Shown: positions 10,771-32,118 of the stretch, piece by piece
Layout of the letters: each line of letters opens with the position of its first letter
How positions within the stretch are numbered: the first letter of the stretch is position 1
DNA from: Amphiura filiformis
Lineage: Eukaryota; Echinodermata; Ophiuroidea; Amphilepidida; Amphiuridae
DNA length: 64,000 bases
Reading direction: 5' to 3'
Assembly (NCBI RefSeq): GCF_039555335.1
Contig: NC_092642.1
Coordinates: 22,983,262-23,047,261 of the forward strand
Position numbers and translations under genes: made by a program
Notes under the pieces: generated by a model
What the model was told of the DNA's origin: nothing
Database searches by the model: none
What the model saw: the letters and a program-made list of their open reading frames with translations, nothing else

Positions 10771-11430
10771 CTTAAGATTGGTCTTAACCCTATCATTATG
10801 AAAACTGTTGGGCCTCATAACTGCTACATTGTCGGTCTGAAGTATATAAAAGTCAAAAGTGTTCATATTTAGAATGAAAAACACTTGACGAAACCATCTG
10901 TGACATCAAATGTGGGTATAAATGCTCAGTTTTGGAGAAAAATCCCCCAAACACCGGGTTTTTTTACCCATTTTTGGGTAACTCAACAAAAAAACCTCTT
11001 CAGTAATTTGTTTTATTAATTTTTCAAATACTAGATATATATCTAAATTTCTTGGAAACGTTTTTGTATATGATTGAAATGGCAGAAATTTGGATGAAAA
11101 TCATGCTTTTATGAATTTTTACCAAATTTTGCATTTATTTAGCCATTTATTGCGAACATTTGAGTCATTTTTTTAAAAAGCGTTTCCTAGACATTTATAT
11201 CTAGTTTTTGACAATTTATACAAATTAAAAAAAAACCTGAAATACTTTTGGGTGATTTTCTCCAAAACTGAGCATTTTAACCCAAATTTGATGTCACAGG
11301 CGGATTCTTCAAAAGTTTGCCATTCTAAATATATCTACTTTTATATACTTTAGACCTGACCAACAATTTAGCAGTTATGAGGATCAGAAGTTTCCATAAT
11401 TCTAGGGTTAAGAGTTAAAACCAACCTTAA
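10771..11430. mobile_element. 660-bp foldback element
   Basis: The left arm starts TTAAGATTGGTCTTAACCCT and continues with CCTCATAACTGCTA, AGTATATAAAAGT and TGCTCAGTTTTGGAGAAAA. The right arm carries the same blocks inverted, ending AGGGTTAAGAGTTAAAACCA. The centre is AT-rich. No ORF is present. Confidence 0.85.
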
Positions 11431-11574
11431 ATGACAGCTAGCGCGTTCGGCTATTAAATACATGGTGTCCCAAAAGTCTCTTTACCATTTTGGACGTTCA
11501 TAACTCTAGTATTCAGCAAACAATTAGCAGTAAGTTCCTTGTCAAGGGCAATTACAAGCTACCTCATTTTTTCC

Positions 11575-11650
11575 ACGAGAGCGTGCTAAACCACCGCCAG
11601 GGTTCGAACCCGCAATCTCTCGCACCATAGTCGAACGCCTTATGTATTAA
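11575..11650 (-). repeat. tRNA-derived SINE fragment
   Basis: The minus strand reads GGTGCGAGAGATTGCGGGTT then TCGAACCC, a good B-box (GGTTCGAACCC) in tRNA-like context. The 5' half does not fold as a full cloverleaf, so this is a SINE remnant rather than a tRNA gene. Confidence 0.55.
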
Positions 11651-11687
11651 AACAATACATAAAACGTTATATCTCGCCTGTCAGTAT

Positions 11688-11693
11688 TTTATT
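11688..11693 (-). terminator. Candidate polyadenylation signal of opsin gene 1
   Basis: The minus strand reads AATAAA here, about 70 bp after the opsin stop at 11762. Position and sequence fit. There is no transcript evidence. Confidence 0.35.
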
Positions 11694-11761
11694 TTAACTT
11701 AATGGTTTCATATCCGCCATGCTAATTGCTACAAATTACTGCAAAAGTGTTTTGCCTTCTT

Positions 11762-11977
11762 TTATTCTTCTTTGGTTGCCTTTCCTATTGTAGACGTCTG
11801 CTGATTGGTCCAATGAACCAGAATAGTGTTTCCTATTGGTGCAAGTTTGGCGATAACGGGTGCCAAGGCATAAAGACGTATAGGTACATTACTCGCAGAA
11901 CCAACACCGGCTGCGACAGCGACGATACCATAAACACCCCAGTACAACAATAGGCTCAGAGTCATCACCATACAACT
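11762..11977 (-). CDS. RGR: Opsin gene 1, exon 5 (stop)
   Basis: It follows TGTTTTCTAG and encodes helix 6 (LSLLLYWGVYGIVAV), helix 7 with the retinal-binding lysine (APVIAKLAPIGN) and a short cytoplasmic tail ending GKATKEE. The stop codon ends at 11762. Confidence 0.92.
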   Translation of the reverse strand, partial: SCMVMTLSLLLYWGVYGIVAVAAGVGSASNVPIRLYALAPVIAKLAPIGNTILVHWTNQQTSTIGKATKEE

Positions 11978-12414
11978 CTAGAAAACAGAAAATATTCAAT
12001 TGAATTGATTAGATGTTTACCTATTTAAGGGAGGTATGAGCGAACCGTGGTTTGGATTCCAGAGGGAGGGTGTCTGTAAGAGGCACAGCCATCAGAAAAT
12101 GAATAACTGAGATCGCGCGCCAAATAAACTTACTGCAGTAATTTTCCAAGTCTTTAAAAAAAAATAGACATAGGTGGGAATCGAACCCGGCACCTTCCGG
12201 TTCTGAATCAACAGATAAGCCAACTTCCTATCTGCACTAAAACCTGTGATATTAATTCTTGATAATGTTTAACGGAAAAATCAATACTAATGTGCGATGT
12301 CATTCAAAATCAAATCACTCAATCATCAAATAATCAATCGAAAAATAAATAAATAAATAAATAAATAAATGTGTTTGTTCTCTCGAGCCCCAAAACGTCA
12401 TTAAATAAATAAAA

Positions 12415-12482
<68 letters not shown>

Positions 12483-14454
12483 ACAAAAAGAAATTAAAAA
12501 TTAGTTTTTCTAGGCTCTACGCTGGAAAAATAAAGCAGCATAAGAAAAGTAACAGACGCAAGTAGGGTAGGTCGGTAGGTTTTTTTTTTAAATCACCAAA
12601 TCTTCCCTGATTAAATGCTTAGACCTACTACTTTAGTATGCCGTATACATGGTATAATGATAATAATTTATTTTGAATACTGCGATTTGAAAAAATATTA
12701 GTTCATGGGAAATAAACATGATAGGTTACCGTAGGCCCCCTACTTAATAATATTTGGGGCAAGATTCCATATCTAGAGCCATATCCCTTATAAGGGATCT
12801 GGAATGAGCGTTTTGAGCGTTTCGACAGTATTTTTTGGGACATGAGAGCACATCAGACATATCGAATTGCATTCTGAATATGAAGAATGTCTTTCTGATA
12901 TCAAATAATTTTCATTTTTGAAATTCACGATATAATACAAATTTTATGACAAATTATTAAAATTTGATATTTTTCACATTTTTGATATATAACAGTCCTC
13001 GAAGTAAATTTTATAAATCTAATGACATATTCTTAAAGTGTATGTAGCTGGGTGGAAAAGCCGACGATCAATTGAAAATTTTGACCTTTCATATTGAAGA
13101 TATGGATTTTCCCCAAAAAGACCTATTTTTTTGGTGTTTTGGGGAAAAAATCCCATATCTTCAATACGAAAGGTCAAAAGTTTCAATTGATCGTCGGCTT
13201 TTCATCCCACCTACATACACCTTAAGTATAAATCATCAAATTTATAAAGTTTACTTCGGTACTGTTAAATATCAAAAATGTCAATTTTTAATCATTTACC
13301 ATAAAATATACATTGCGAATTTCAAAAAATTAAAATTACTTGATATCAGAAGGACAATCTTCGTATTAAGAATGCAATTCGATATGTCTGATGTGCTCTA
13401 ATGTCCCACAATAAATACTGTCCAAACGTTCATACCCCACCTCTTAAGGAATTTTTTTATCCTTCTTACCTTAACGTTAACGGCGCAGTACAGCATAGCA
13501 CACACTGGTATAACAAAACATACAACCGTCATGACAAAAAGATATGACAGATCCATGATATCACGACTCTCGAAATCCAAAAGACACCCGGTACCATATG
13601 GCTCCAAGGTATAGCGCCCCCACTGAATAGGATTAAGTGGTGCTACTCCCCAAAACAAGGCGTTGACCCATATTGCCATCACCAATAAGCGGTTAGATTT
13701 GGCGGGTTGTCCTGAAAATTCAAAAGAATATTAATGGCACGTGGTAAATTTCATTCATAATACGTCTGTCTGTGATTTCCTAAAGTCAGAAATTAGGACC
13801 AATCTCTTAGGTGATATGAAGATTACAGAATGTCAATTATATCGCCAATGAGCATGATAAGCCCAGCCCTGTCTTACATAGGCCTACACAAGTTAGCTAG
13901 TAAATAACGTTAGCGATCAAAAGTTGGCGCTTAAATTTGATTTTCGTTTATTGAGACCACAACGTTAGAGTATATTATGTTATTTGTGTTTGTGTAATAT
14001 AATGTCTTTTGATATGTTTCTCTTGTTTGAAGTCTTTCATGATCTTTTACACATGAATGAGCTTTCTTCCATTTGCGATTTCCTTCTACATTTGTCCTTT
14101 TTCATCATGATTATAGGTAGGAGAGGTGAAATATAATACAAATACTGTTTTACGCTCTATTATGTATAATATTTCAAATTAAACAGTCGGTATTTTGCAT
14201 CTTATATACAAGAAGTCTGGGAGAAGAGGTCTTTATTCATATGTTTATAATATTACCTTGAGTTTCGCGGTAGACGTCCAGAGTAAGTGCTGCCAAATTT
14301 GTCACACTTGCAATCCCAAACGTCATACCAAATAACGCATAGGTTTGACACCCCGTCTCTCCAAAAGACCAAGACTCTGTAAAACTTGCACTGGCAGCGA
14401 ATGGGCATATTATTGCAATACCTGGAAGAAAGGAAGAAATGAAGGAAGGAAAAA

Positions 14455-14493
<39 letters not shown>

Positions 14494-16461
14494 AGGAAAA
14501 AAAGAACAGAAACAAAGAAACATTGCCTTTTACATTTCCGTTGCAAATATTTCTGAACCATGATTATATTTTTATAATGAGTTGGTCGTGAGCTTCAAAA
14601 TTGCAAATAATTATGTCCATTGCAGTTGTGAAAAAGTATCTTTGTATGAATGTAAAGGATAAAGATCACCTGAAAATAAACACAAAAGAGTACAAAATAA
14701 AGACAGTAATAAAACGTGCTAGACATCATCCGATGGCACTCAATCGTTCCTTAAGCGATAAAAGAAATTTGAATCAATTGACAGACCAAAAGTCAAATTT
14801 TCGGCCAAATTTATAAAAACACAAATGTTTGAATTGGTTATATCCAAACGTGCTATAATAGTGAGGAACACTTGGGCTATTTTCCGAAAATTAGAATAGG
14901 AAAAAAAATCATTGATACCAAAAGAAAAAGTTACCAGCACATCCCACAATTTTACGGCAAACATTTAAAAATTTTTGACCATTGACTATAAATAAACCTG
15001 AGAAATAAGGGTTTAAAGTTGGGTATTGTTTTTATTGAGACACCCTGTATAATTTGCAATTTACCTCAAAAAACTCATCACATTTTTACTAGCTTCGCCG
15101 ATCATTCAGGATCGCACCCGGAACCATATACTTACCCATATCAGCCAGAGCCAAACTGATAACCAATGATGACCGTGAAGGACTCATCCTGTTGTTGTTT
15201 CCCAAGAATGACATCAAAACAACACCACAACATAACACACCCAAGATGCCTATGGAAGGGAAATAAGTGGGCATGTTAGTGCTTGTCAAAATGTGCTGAT
15301 CAGGTATAACAATAAAAAACTATGTTGTATGGATTATATTTTGTATCATCACCATGATCATCATCGGCATCACTTTGTCTTCTTCATTTTGACACAATTA
15401 TCGATCATGAGTATTGAGTATTTTGACACCGTTTTTGGACATTCAAAAATTTTGGCCAAAAATTTCACAATTTTTGAACCTTCATTATTCGGCTAATTTC
15501 GACTTAAAAACACTTTCTAACAAGTGTTCTAGAGTATTTTGACATCATTTCGGACATTCTTATAACTGGAATTTTTGGCTAAAATTTTTGAATGTCCAAA
15601 CGTGGTGTCCAAATACTTTAGAACACATGATTGAACCATAAAAGTGGGTTTTAGGTCGAAATTCACCCAAATAACGAAGGCCAACATTTTTTGAAAGGCC
15701 AAAACCTACCTCAAATTACTCCAGTACCCTTGATCGATACAGAAAAACGATAAAGAGTGTAATAATTAACGTAATAACGAATATCTAATACGTACTGTGC
15801 TGTATTTATGTAATAAAATGTAATGCAATACAAATATTTAAGTGTAATGCAATGTACTACAGTGTAAATGTGATTAATGTAATACATGTATCATGCAATG
15901 TATGTTGTAATACTATAAAATATAATGTAATGTTATATTTGTATTCTGTTCTGTTATGTTACTATGTTAATGGTGTATATTATTCAGTTTAAAACATTAT
16001 TTTTGAAATTAAATCTACAACTGGAACTAACATTTTGCTACTCACTTTACTGCCAGCTTGTATTGCGTCTGATGTCAAACCATCATAAATCAGATGCCTG
16101 ATGAAGTATGCTAATGTTACTTTACTAATATGGTATGTTACTTTACTAATGTTAATGTTTGAGTATACGTTATGTTATGCTGTGTTTGAATATGTTATGT
16201 TATGTTGTGTTCTGTTACGAATTATGTTATAAATAAATTATATAAGTGATGTATTTCCATCATGAAACGGTTGCTATGTTTATTTACCATGTTTACACAG
16301 TGGGTTATAATTATGTTGAGCCTTTTGATGCACTTTTCATGTTTATGATATGTGTAACTTAGTACATAATTATAGGCCTACATACCTTCTGCTGTAAGAA
16401 ACAACCCCATTGTGAAATATTCCCCGGGTGAGAGAGGAGAATCCATTGTAAGAGTGCTCAT
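11762..16461 (-). CDS. RGR: RGR-like opsin, gene 1 (five exons, 270 aa)
   Basis: Exons 16461-16386, 15249-15136, 14421-14257, 13711-13470 and 11977-11762 join in phases 1,1,1,0 and give 270 residues. The product is a seven-helix retinal protein close to the RGR/peropsin group. RGR-type opsins bind all-trans-retinal and act as photoisomerases more than as signalling receptors. Diagnostic features: SLALADMGI in helix 2; C88 before helix 3 and C161 in the second extracellular loop (GTGC) for the disulphide; E155, six residues before C161, matching the ancestral counterion; W212 in helix 6; and the Schiff-base lysine K243 in APVIAKLAP. DRY is replaced by LDVYRE and NPxxY by GNTILVH. Human RGR is 291 aa; the shortfall lies in cytoplasmic loop 3. 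Gene 2 is a tandem paralogue. Confidence 0.9.
12176..12245 (-). repeat. tRNA-derived SINE fragment in opsin 1 intron 4
   Basis: The minus strand contains GTGCCGGGTTCGATTCCCA, a B-box with flanking T-stem-like bases, preceded by an anticodon-arm-like stretch. The (AAAT)n tract 100 bp away may be the tail of a related insertion. Confidence 0.5.
12343..12481. repeat. (AAAT)n microsatellite, two blocks
   Basis: AAAT runs at about 12343-12370 and 12403-12481 are separated by unrelated bases. They lie in intron 4 of opsin gene 1. Confidence 0.92.
12787..13452. mobile_element. 665-bp foldback element next to opsin 1 exon 4
   Basis: Long arms mirror each other across a centre near 13130. The left arm has GACATGAGAGCACATCAGAC and CATATCGAATTGCATTCT; the right arm has the inverse blocks. 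The core pair is GGAAAAGCCGACGATCAATT with its complement near 13180-13210. The right end stops under 20 bp from the exon 4 donor. An apparent 109-codon frame inside is a by-product of the palindrome. Confidence 0.88.
13470..13711 (-). CDS. RGR: Opsin gene 1, exon 4
   Basis: The 242-bp exon follows GAATTTTCAG and is followed by GTAAGA. It encodes helix 4, the second extracellular loop WGRYTLEPYGTGCLLDF and helix 5, ending in the residues NVK. It starts in phase 1 and ends in phase 0. Confidence 0.93.
14257..14421 (-). CDS. RGR: Opsin gene 1, exon 3
   Basis: The 165-bp exon follows CTTTCTTCCAG and is followed by GTAATA. It encodes the end of helix 2, FGETGCQTYALFG with the conserved Cys, helix 3 and the DRY-equivalent LDVYRE. 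Phases are 1 and 1. Confidence 0.92.
14453..14494. repeat. (AAAT)n microsatellite
   Basis: About ten AAAT/AATA units lie just upstream of the opsin 1 exon 3 acceptor. In gene 2 the same intron position carries GAAA repeats. Confidence 0.9.
15136..15249 (-). CDS. RGR: Opsin gene 1, exon 2
   Basis: The 114-bp exon follows CCTTCCATAG and is followed by GTAAGT. It encodes the rest of helix 1 (LGVLCCGVVLMSFLG), a short loop and helix 2 with LALADM. Phases are 1 and 1. Confidence 0.9.
15420..15612. mobile_element. Foldback element in opsin 1 intron 1
   Basis: TTTTTGGACATTCAAAAATT on the left pairs with AATTTTTGAATGTCCAAACG on the right, within longer arms carrying AGTATTTTGACACC and GGTGTCCAAATACTTT. 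Confidence 0.75.
16386..16461 (-). CDS. RGR: Opsin gene 1, exon 1 (start)
   Basis: It begins with ATG at 16461 (MSTLTMDSPLSPGEYF) and ends GCAGAAG|GTATG in phase 1. It is 76 coding bases long and encodes the extracellular N-terminus and the start of helix 1. The same exon, with the same length and phase, occurs in gene 2. Confidence 0.88.
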
Positions 16462-16870
16462 GTTGCTGCACTGTTGCTGCTGATGATGATTATACTGATG
16501 ATGATGATGATGATGATGATGACAAAGGCCTGTATGCCTTCAAAATATCACGGTGTGTGTCTGCAACCAGAGACTTCCAGTCCTGCTATTACACTTTATA
16601 ACATTACATGAATTGAACCTGCAATTCACTCTGCTCTGCTATACACAAACCAAACAATGAATGACTGAATTGTGCATGAATGAAGAGGTAGAGTTCTATC
16701 AATGACCCTGGAAACATTGTTATCGCTTTGATTTGGCCGTGACTTTATTTTTAAGAAAGGTTCAAGAGCAGACTTTAATGCAAGCTATAAATGCAATGTC
16801 AATGGTTTTACACTGACAGTATTGTTCAATAACCCCCGGCAATAACCGCACTGAGTCCCGTCCCCGGGAA
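16462..16870 (-). promoter_or_regulatory. Conserved 5' flank of opsin gene 1
   Basis: Sequence upstream of the start codon is similar to the flank of gene 2 (30244-30660). Shared blocks include the GCAGCAACAGTGCAGCAACA leader (minus strand), an ATG/GAT trinucleotide run, and stretches around AGACTTCCAGTCCTGCT and GGTTCAAGAGCAG. The trinucleotide run at 16485-16523 is probably 5' UTR. No clear TATA box was identified. The similarity may reflect the duplicated block rather than selection. Confidence 0.5.
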
Positions 16871-16974
16871 TCATATAATTGTACATGGTGTTTCAATAAA
16901 AAACACTACCCGACTTTGATCCTTTCTTTTTTTCTCAGAGTTATTTGTGCTCAATGATCGGAATGCAATACGTT

Positions 16975-17032
16975 AGATATATCAATTTCAAAATATGTAT
17001 AACCGTTATACATATTTTGAAATTGCTATATC
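16975..17032. repeat. Short perfect hairpin
   Basis: CAATTTCAAAATATGTATAA is followed directly by its inverse TTATACATATTTTGAAATTG, with outer arms GATATAT and CTATATC. Confidence 0.8.
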
Positions 17033-17063
17033 TTTGAAAATGACTGCCGAATAAATGGTGAGA

Positions 17064-17355
17064 TCAGGGACCGTTCACAAACACTTGTGGGGGGGGGGGG
17101 GGGGATGCAAAACAATTTCATCGCGAAAATTTTTCGGGCCCCCTTTACAGATCTCAACAAATTTCAGGCCCCCCTCCCCTTTTTGACATGAAAATTATGG
17201 GTCAACCCCATAGAAAAGCATATAAACTCAATTTTCCCAGGAAAATTTTTGGTCATTTTTATCAAGCCCCCCCCCCCCCTTAGGAGGGTCAAAAAAATTC
17301 AGGCCCCCTCTTTTATATCAGGCCCCCCTAACAAGTGTTTGTGAACGGTCCCTCA
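17064..17355. mobile_element. MITE with perfect GGGACCGTTCACAAACACTT ends
   Basis: The element 17067-17352 is bounded by GGGACCGTTCACAAACACTT and its exact inverse, which ends AACGGTCCC. The flanking triplet TCA occurs on both sides (17064-17066, 17353-17355). The interior is rich in C runs and GGCCCCC. A 3-bp duplication suggests PIF/Harbinger-like mobilisation, though the usual triplet is TWA. Confidence 0.85.
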
Positions 17356-17453
17356 TCATCTTGTCCGGGCATCTTACGTGGGCTCAGTTGAGATGTGGCA
17401 ATTTACCGTAAAATGGGGGTAACTTCGGTCAATTTTCAGAGTTTTCAAACCAC

Positions 17454-17850
17454 CCCAGCAAACACGAAACTGTTTTTTATACGTTTTAAACACGTTATAT
17501 TTTGGGTTTTGGTTTAGATAAAAACGTTTTAATAAGGCATTATATGCCGGGTTATATAATGATCGAGGAAACGTTTTAAAACGTTTTGCATGAAAACACA
17601 CTACATGTACAACAATATTTTTAAAATGTTTTCAAAATGTTATTGTAAAATATTTTTTGAAAATTTTTTGCCGTCAACACTTAAATAGCATTATGTTAGA
17701 ATATTTGCAGTAGGTTATCAACAAATGTTTATGAATGTTATGAAAACGTTTTATACCCTTATATATAATGTCCTTTATATAACCCGTCGACAAACGTTTT
17801 CTGGCAACCTTTTTGCGAATGATGTCGAAAACGTTTTGTGTTTGCTGGGA
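17454..17850. mobile_element. MITE with CCCAGCAAACAC ends
   Basis: The left end CCCAGCAAACACGAAAC is mirrored by GTTTTGTGTTTGCTGGG. Inside, AAAACGTTTTA motifs recur in both orientations. A diverged second copy lies at 40265-40862. Confidence 0.82.
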
Positions 17851-18297
17851 TTGCTTCCAAACAAAACCAATTATATTTTTATAACTGTGATTTAGGACAT
17901 TAGGGTTCCCCTCTACACCTTGAAGTTGAAAAAGATTTTTTGTAATTTTTTAAGGGTGCCCTAGGGGTTGGAAATAACCTGACCAAAGTTAAACCGCATT
18001 TGGGGCAATTTTGAGTATTACATTCCATGAAGAAAAAAAAAATCAAAATTGATTCATTTAGTGTGCTGTAATTTCGTCGAACTTTGCTTATAGGAGAATT
18101 TTGATTCTCGCAAACTAGTTTAGAAGAAGTAGGTAATGGTGAATCCAACGGACGAGCTATATAAATGAATTTTGAACAAGAGGCAAATAATGAACAAATG
18201 TGACATTAACTTTGTTGTCGACTTGTCAGTTTATTTTACATAAAATTATACGGCGCAAATAGGTATCCGTATACTTAACACACACGCAATAGCTTAA

Positions 18298-18650
18298 GGT
18301 GGCACTACACCCCTTGATAAATTTGTGACTATTTTTGCATTTTTCTCAAAAACTAATAACACATTGGTAACAAAAGTTATGTATATGATAAGGGCAAGGA
18401 ATCCAGTTACTACGCTGGAATTTCAGACTCAAGACAAGCGGTATGTTATATAAGAAAAGAGGTACCGCTATAATGTACCTCATTTCTTAACATATAATAA
18501 TGAACCACTTGTCTTGAATCACTGAAATTTCAGTGAAGTAATTGGATTCTTTGCCCCTATAATATACATAACTTTTGTTACCAGTGTGTAATTATTTTTT
18601 GAGAAAAATGCAAAATTAGTCACAAAATTTATCAGGGGGTGTAGTAAAGA
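18298..18650. mobile_element. TTAA-type foldback MITE, copy 1
   Basis: This shares arms with the copies at 46858 and 61620: CACTACACCCC, TTTTTGCATTTTTCTCAAAA and GGTAACAAAAGTTATGTATA, inverted on the right side. TTAA is visible at the left edge (18294-18297). The right edge is eroded. Confidence 0.82.
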
Positions 18651-19972
18651 CATTTAAAAATGACACCAACCCAAAATTACGACGTAATGTAGTCAATAGA
18701 TGGAGAAATTGGTTCTGCGTATTTTGATATCTCATTCGGCACGATGCGTCTTGAATGAAAAAAAGAAGCACGTTAATTATAAGCACATCAAGCTGTTATA
18801 ATCTGTCACGATGTAATTAGCCCGTAACAAAATCCGGCGGGAATCGCCATCAAGGAGGAAATATCAAAACGGGTCACTTTTGAAATGTTCCAAATCTCTT
18901 TTCTCTTTTAGGGTAGAGTCTTTAAGAAATCGCTTTTGTTTTAAGTGTACCGTGTATAACACTGTTTAAAGAGGCTACAAGATACAAATATAGCAAAATT
19001 TGCAATGACATTCTTATGCCTGGAACCATATAAACAACAGGTCGGCAGCTATACATATTGGATACTTAATGAATATATACAAGCTGTATAAATGATTGGT
19101 ATATACCCATCAGTTTTGACAATGATGATTGATAATGGATGAGTCTGGCACATCAAAAATCAACATAAGATCCAAATAATTAGTACATTAGTATAACAAG
19201 TCACGTGGACTTTTCGAAAGTAGGCCTATCCAATTTTAGATTTGGAAGAGGCGGCTTTTCAATATACATCAAAACTGATGGGTACCGATCATTTTGATAC
19301 AGCCTGTAATAGAGTTACAAAATAGTTTGCGCCTAATCGAGTTACAAAATAGTTTGCGTCCGTATAGGCCTACATGCCGGGATAAGACCCTATGCGTAAT
19401 AGAGCCGGTATATCAAGTTTGGAACTTATAAATTAGGGTACAAAATATTTTTTAAATGTAGGCCTAGTTACGAAACATTTGGTTCGAGCCACTTGATTTG
19501 TTTGAAATTATAACAAAAACCAGACAACAGTCTTGGATGGTTTTTTTTTCAATTATAGATGTTAGAATTGCTATAGGAACAATGAATACAAATAAGTCAC
19601 TAAGATATTCTAGAAGAAAACGAGTGATCTACTATTCTCGCTTGGAAGTGGTATTTTAGTATACCACTGGGCATTATAATTATGCAAAAAGTAGAAATCC
19701 GAGTAAAATTGAGGGCGTCGCTGTGAAGCAAATCACACATTATGGCTTTAACATGGACTCTCGTCACAAAATGGTTTGTGTTACGAAAGTGAAACTATTA
19801 TAAAGATCAAATTTAACACGAGACCACTACTTTTAGTTTTAGACATAACTTTATGTGTAGGCAAACTATACGGCAATCCAAAGCTCACAGCTGAAGCTCA
19901 TGTAATTCACGCACGCAATATTATAATAACATTAATGTTTTATATCCGCCTTTCTTTTGTTACAAATTACTG
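18651..19972. other. Spacer between the two opsin genes
   Basis: AT-rich DNA without protein-like frames. Short direct repeats of CGAGTTACAAAATAGTTTGCG occur near 19310-19360. The last 200 bp resemble the 3' flank of opsin gene 1, which places the edge of the duplicated block near 19770. Confidence 0.5.
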
Positions 19973-30243
<10,271 letters not shown>

Positions 30244-30700
30244 GTTGCTGCACTGTTGCTGCTGATGATGATTGAAAGTGATGATGATGATAATGATGAT
30301 GATGACAAAGGCCTGTATGCCTTCAAAATGTCACGGTGTCTGCTGCAACCACAGACTTCCAGTCCTGCTGAAACACACTATACCGTATTTCAAGCAAGCA
30401 AGCAAACAAATCCTGCAGTTCACTGTGCTAACACACACCAAAACAACGAATAACAGAATATTACAAATATGGCACACTAAGCACGAATAATGTTATGCGA
30501 AGCTTGGTAAATGATGTTATCGCTTGCATTTGGCCACGAGTCTATTATGATTCAACCCAAAGACAACACTATTGTCATATTCAGCTGTCAAAAAGGTTCA
30601 AGAGCAGTGCATAATTATGTGAGATTCAGTTCAATAACCGCACTAGTAGCACACCGTACCCTCTTCCAGCAGTGCTATAATTTCCCATATTAAAATTTTA
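30244..30700 (-). promoter_or_regulatory. Conserved 5' flank of opsin gene 2
   Basis: Similar to the 5' flank of gene 1 in block order: the CAGCAACAGTGCAGCAACAT leader, an ATC/GAT trinucleotide run (30263-30305), the AGACTTCCAGTCCTGCT block and GGTTCAAGAGCAG at about 30595. The 5' UTR and promoter of both genes probably lie here. Confidence 0.5.
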
Positions 30701-30734
30701 CAATGCAATATGACCTGTGCATCGGGTCTTTCTA

Positions 30735-31405
30735 AGAGAACTTTCAATAAGAGATCATTTTAATTACAGTAGTAAGTGACAACAGATATGTAGCATACTT
30801 GACCGATGACAGAATAGTGAGACAGATTAACATTGTAAACGTGGGTGGGTTCATAACCAGTACCTTTATTTTGGATTTGCATGCAAACAACTAGCTACTC
30901 AGACCTTCACATGACATACAGATCTGGACCAGGTTATTCTGCTAAAGAGAACATTTCAATTATAGTAATAAGTGATAACAGACATATGACATACTTTACG
31001 GATAAGAGATTGTTGAGACAGATTGACATTGTAAACAGAGGTGGGTTCAAAACCAAATAATTTATTGAGGATTTGCATATGGAGACCTTCACCTTCTTAC
31101 AGAACTGAAGCAGGTTATTCTTGTTAAGCGACCACTTGCACCTTTTAATGAAAGTAGAAGAAAATTCGCGGCTCACGCCGCTCATACTCTGACTACTACT
31201 AAGATAATCAATAACATAATCTTTGATTTGACTGATCTTTGAAACGTCACAATGTGAAGGACCTAGCTGGTTAAGATACTCGTTAATAGTTTGGTTTTCA
31301 AACACAACTACTCTAACCTTCACCTTACTTGAAATTTTGAAACAGAATGTTCTCCCTAAGAGACCAGCTTTTAATTATAGTATAGTAGTGATAACAGATA
31401 TTGTT
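30735..31405. repeat. Degenerate tandem repeat of about 200 bp
   Basis: Blocks such as AAGAGA..TTCAATTATAGTA, AAGTGATAACAGA, GAGACAGATTGACATTGTAA and GTGGGTTCA recur from 30735, 30938 and, partly, 31358. The third unit contains extra sequence. Confidence 0.72.
31164..31190. repeat. GC-rich hairpin motif, copy 1
   Basis: TTCGCGGCTCACGCCGCTCA followed by TACTCT. GCGGC-TCAC-GCCGC forms a 5-bp stem with a 4-base loop. The same 27-bp string recurs at about 32119 in otherwise AT-rich DNA. Confidence 0.7.
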
Positions 31406-31409
31406 TAGG

Positions 31410-31800
31410 CGAAGTAAAAAGAAAAATATGTTTCTCATCCGGGTTTGTACAAATTAGGAGGATGAGGGGTTTGTATTTTCTATTTTTATTGGAGAAAAAT
31501 CTGAGAAAAAAGGAGGAGGAGGCCCTTTTCATTTTATTGTTTTGAGAGGTAGGCCCCTCTAGTGATCACAAAACGCTTCTTAAATGATGTATTATGCATT
31601 AAGAAAAAAGATAGAAAGCAAGAAAAAAGAAAGAAAGGAAAGACAAGAAAGGAAATAAATAAAGAAAGAAAGTAAGGTAAAAAAGTAAGGAAGCACAGAA
31701 AACAGAAAAACCAGAACGCAAGAAGAGAAGGAACGACTGAAAGAAATGCAGAGGAAGAAGGAAAGAAAGAATGGAACTTAAAAAAAGGATAGGCAAGAAT
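31410..31800. repeat. Purine-rich low-complexity tract
   Basis: GAAAG/AAGGA-type simple sequence. The start (about 31420-31560) has a GTTTCTCATCC and GGAGGAGGAGGC pattern reminiscent of the MITE at 26086, perhaps a one-ended relic. Confidence 0.6.
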
Positions 31801-32118
31801 ATTACTAGTATAAGCAGTCAAGGTTGTCACACAACCCCAATCGGTCAAACGCAGCCTATAAATCTAAGCACATACAATGACCATGTACCTTGCTCCCTCA
31901 GACCATAGCCTCAGACCCAATCAATTAATGACCCAATTATCTGCTGTGTCCCCACATGTAGGTCAACTCTTGTGAAAGGTAAAGGAATTGCAGTTGGTGA
32001 CAGGTTTATTGATAGACACATTGGAGTTGATGACAAGTTTAAAACCAAGACACATGGCCATAAAAGCACACCTCCTGCTTATAAGAGCATTTCAGTGGGT
32101 GCTACTAGTTTGTAAGAA

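Noticed and set aside
13072-13401. 109-codon frame on the plus strand
   Set aside because: It lies wholly inside a foldback element. The frame follows from palindromic AT-rich sequence and has no protein-like features.
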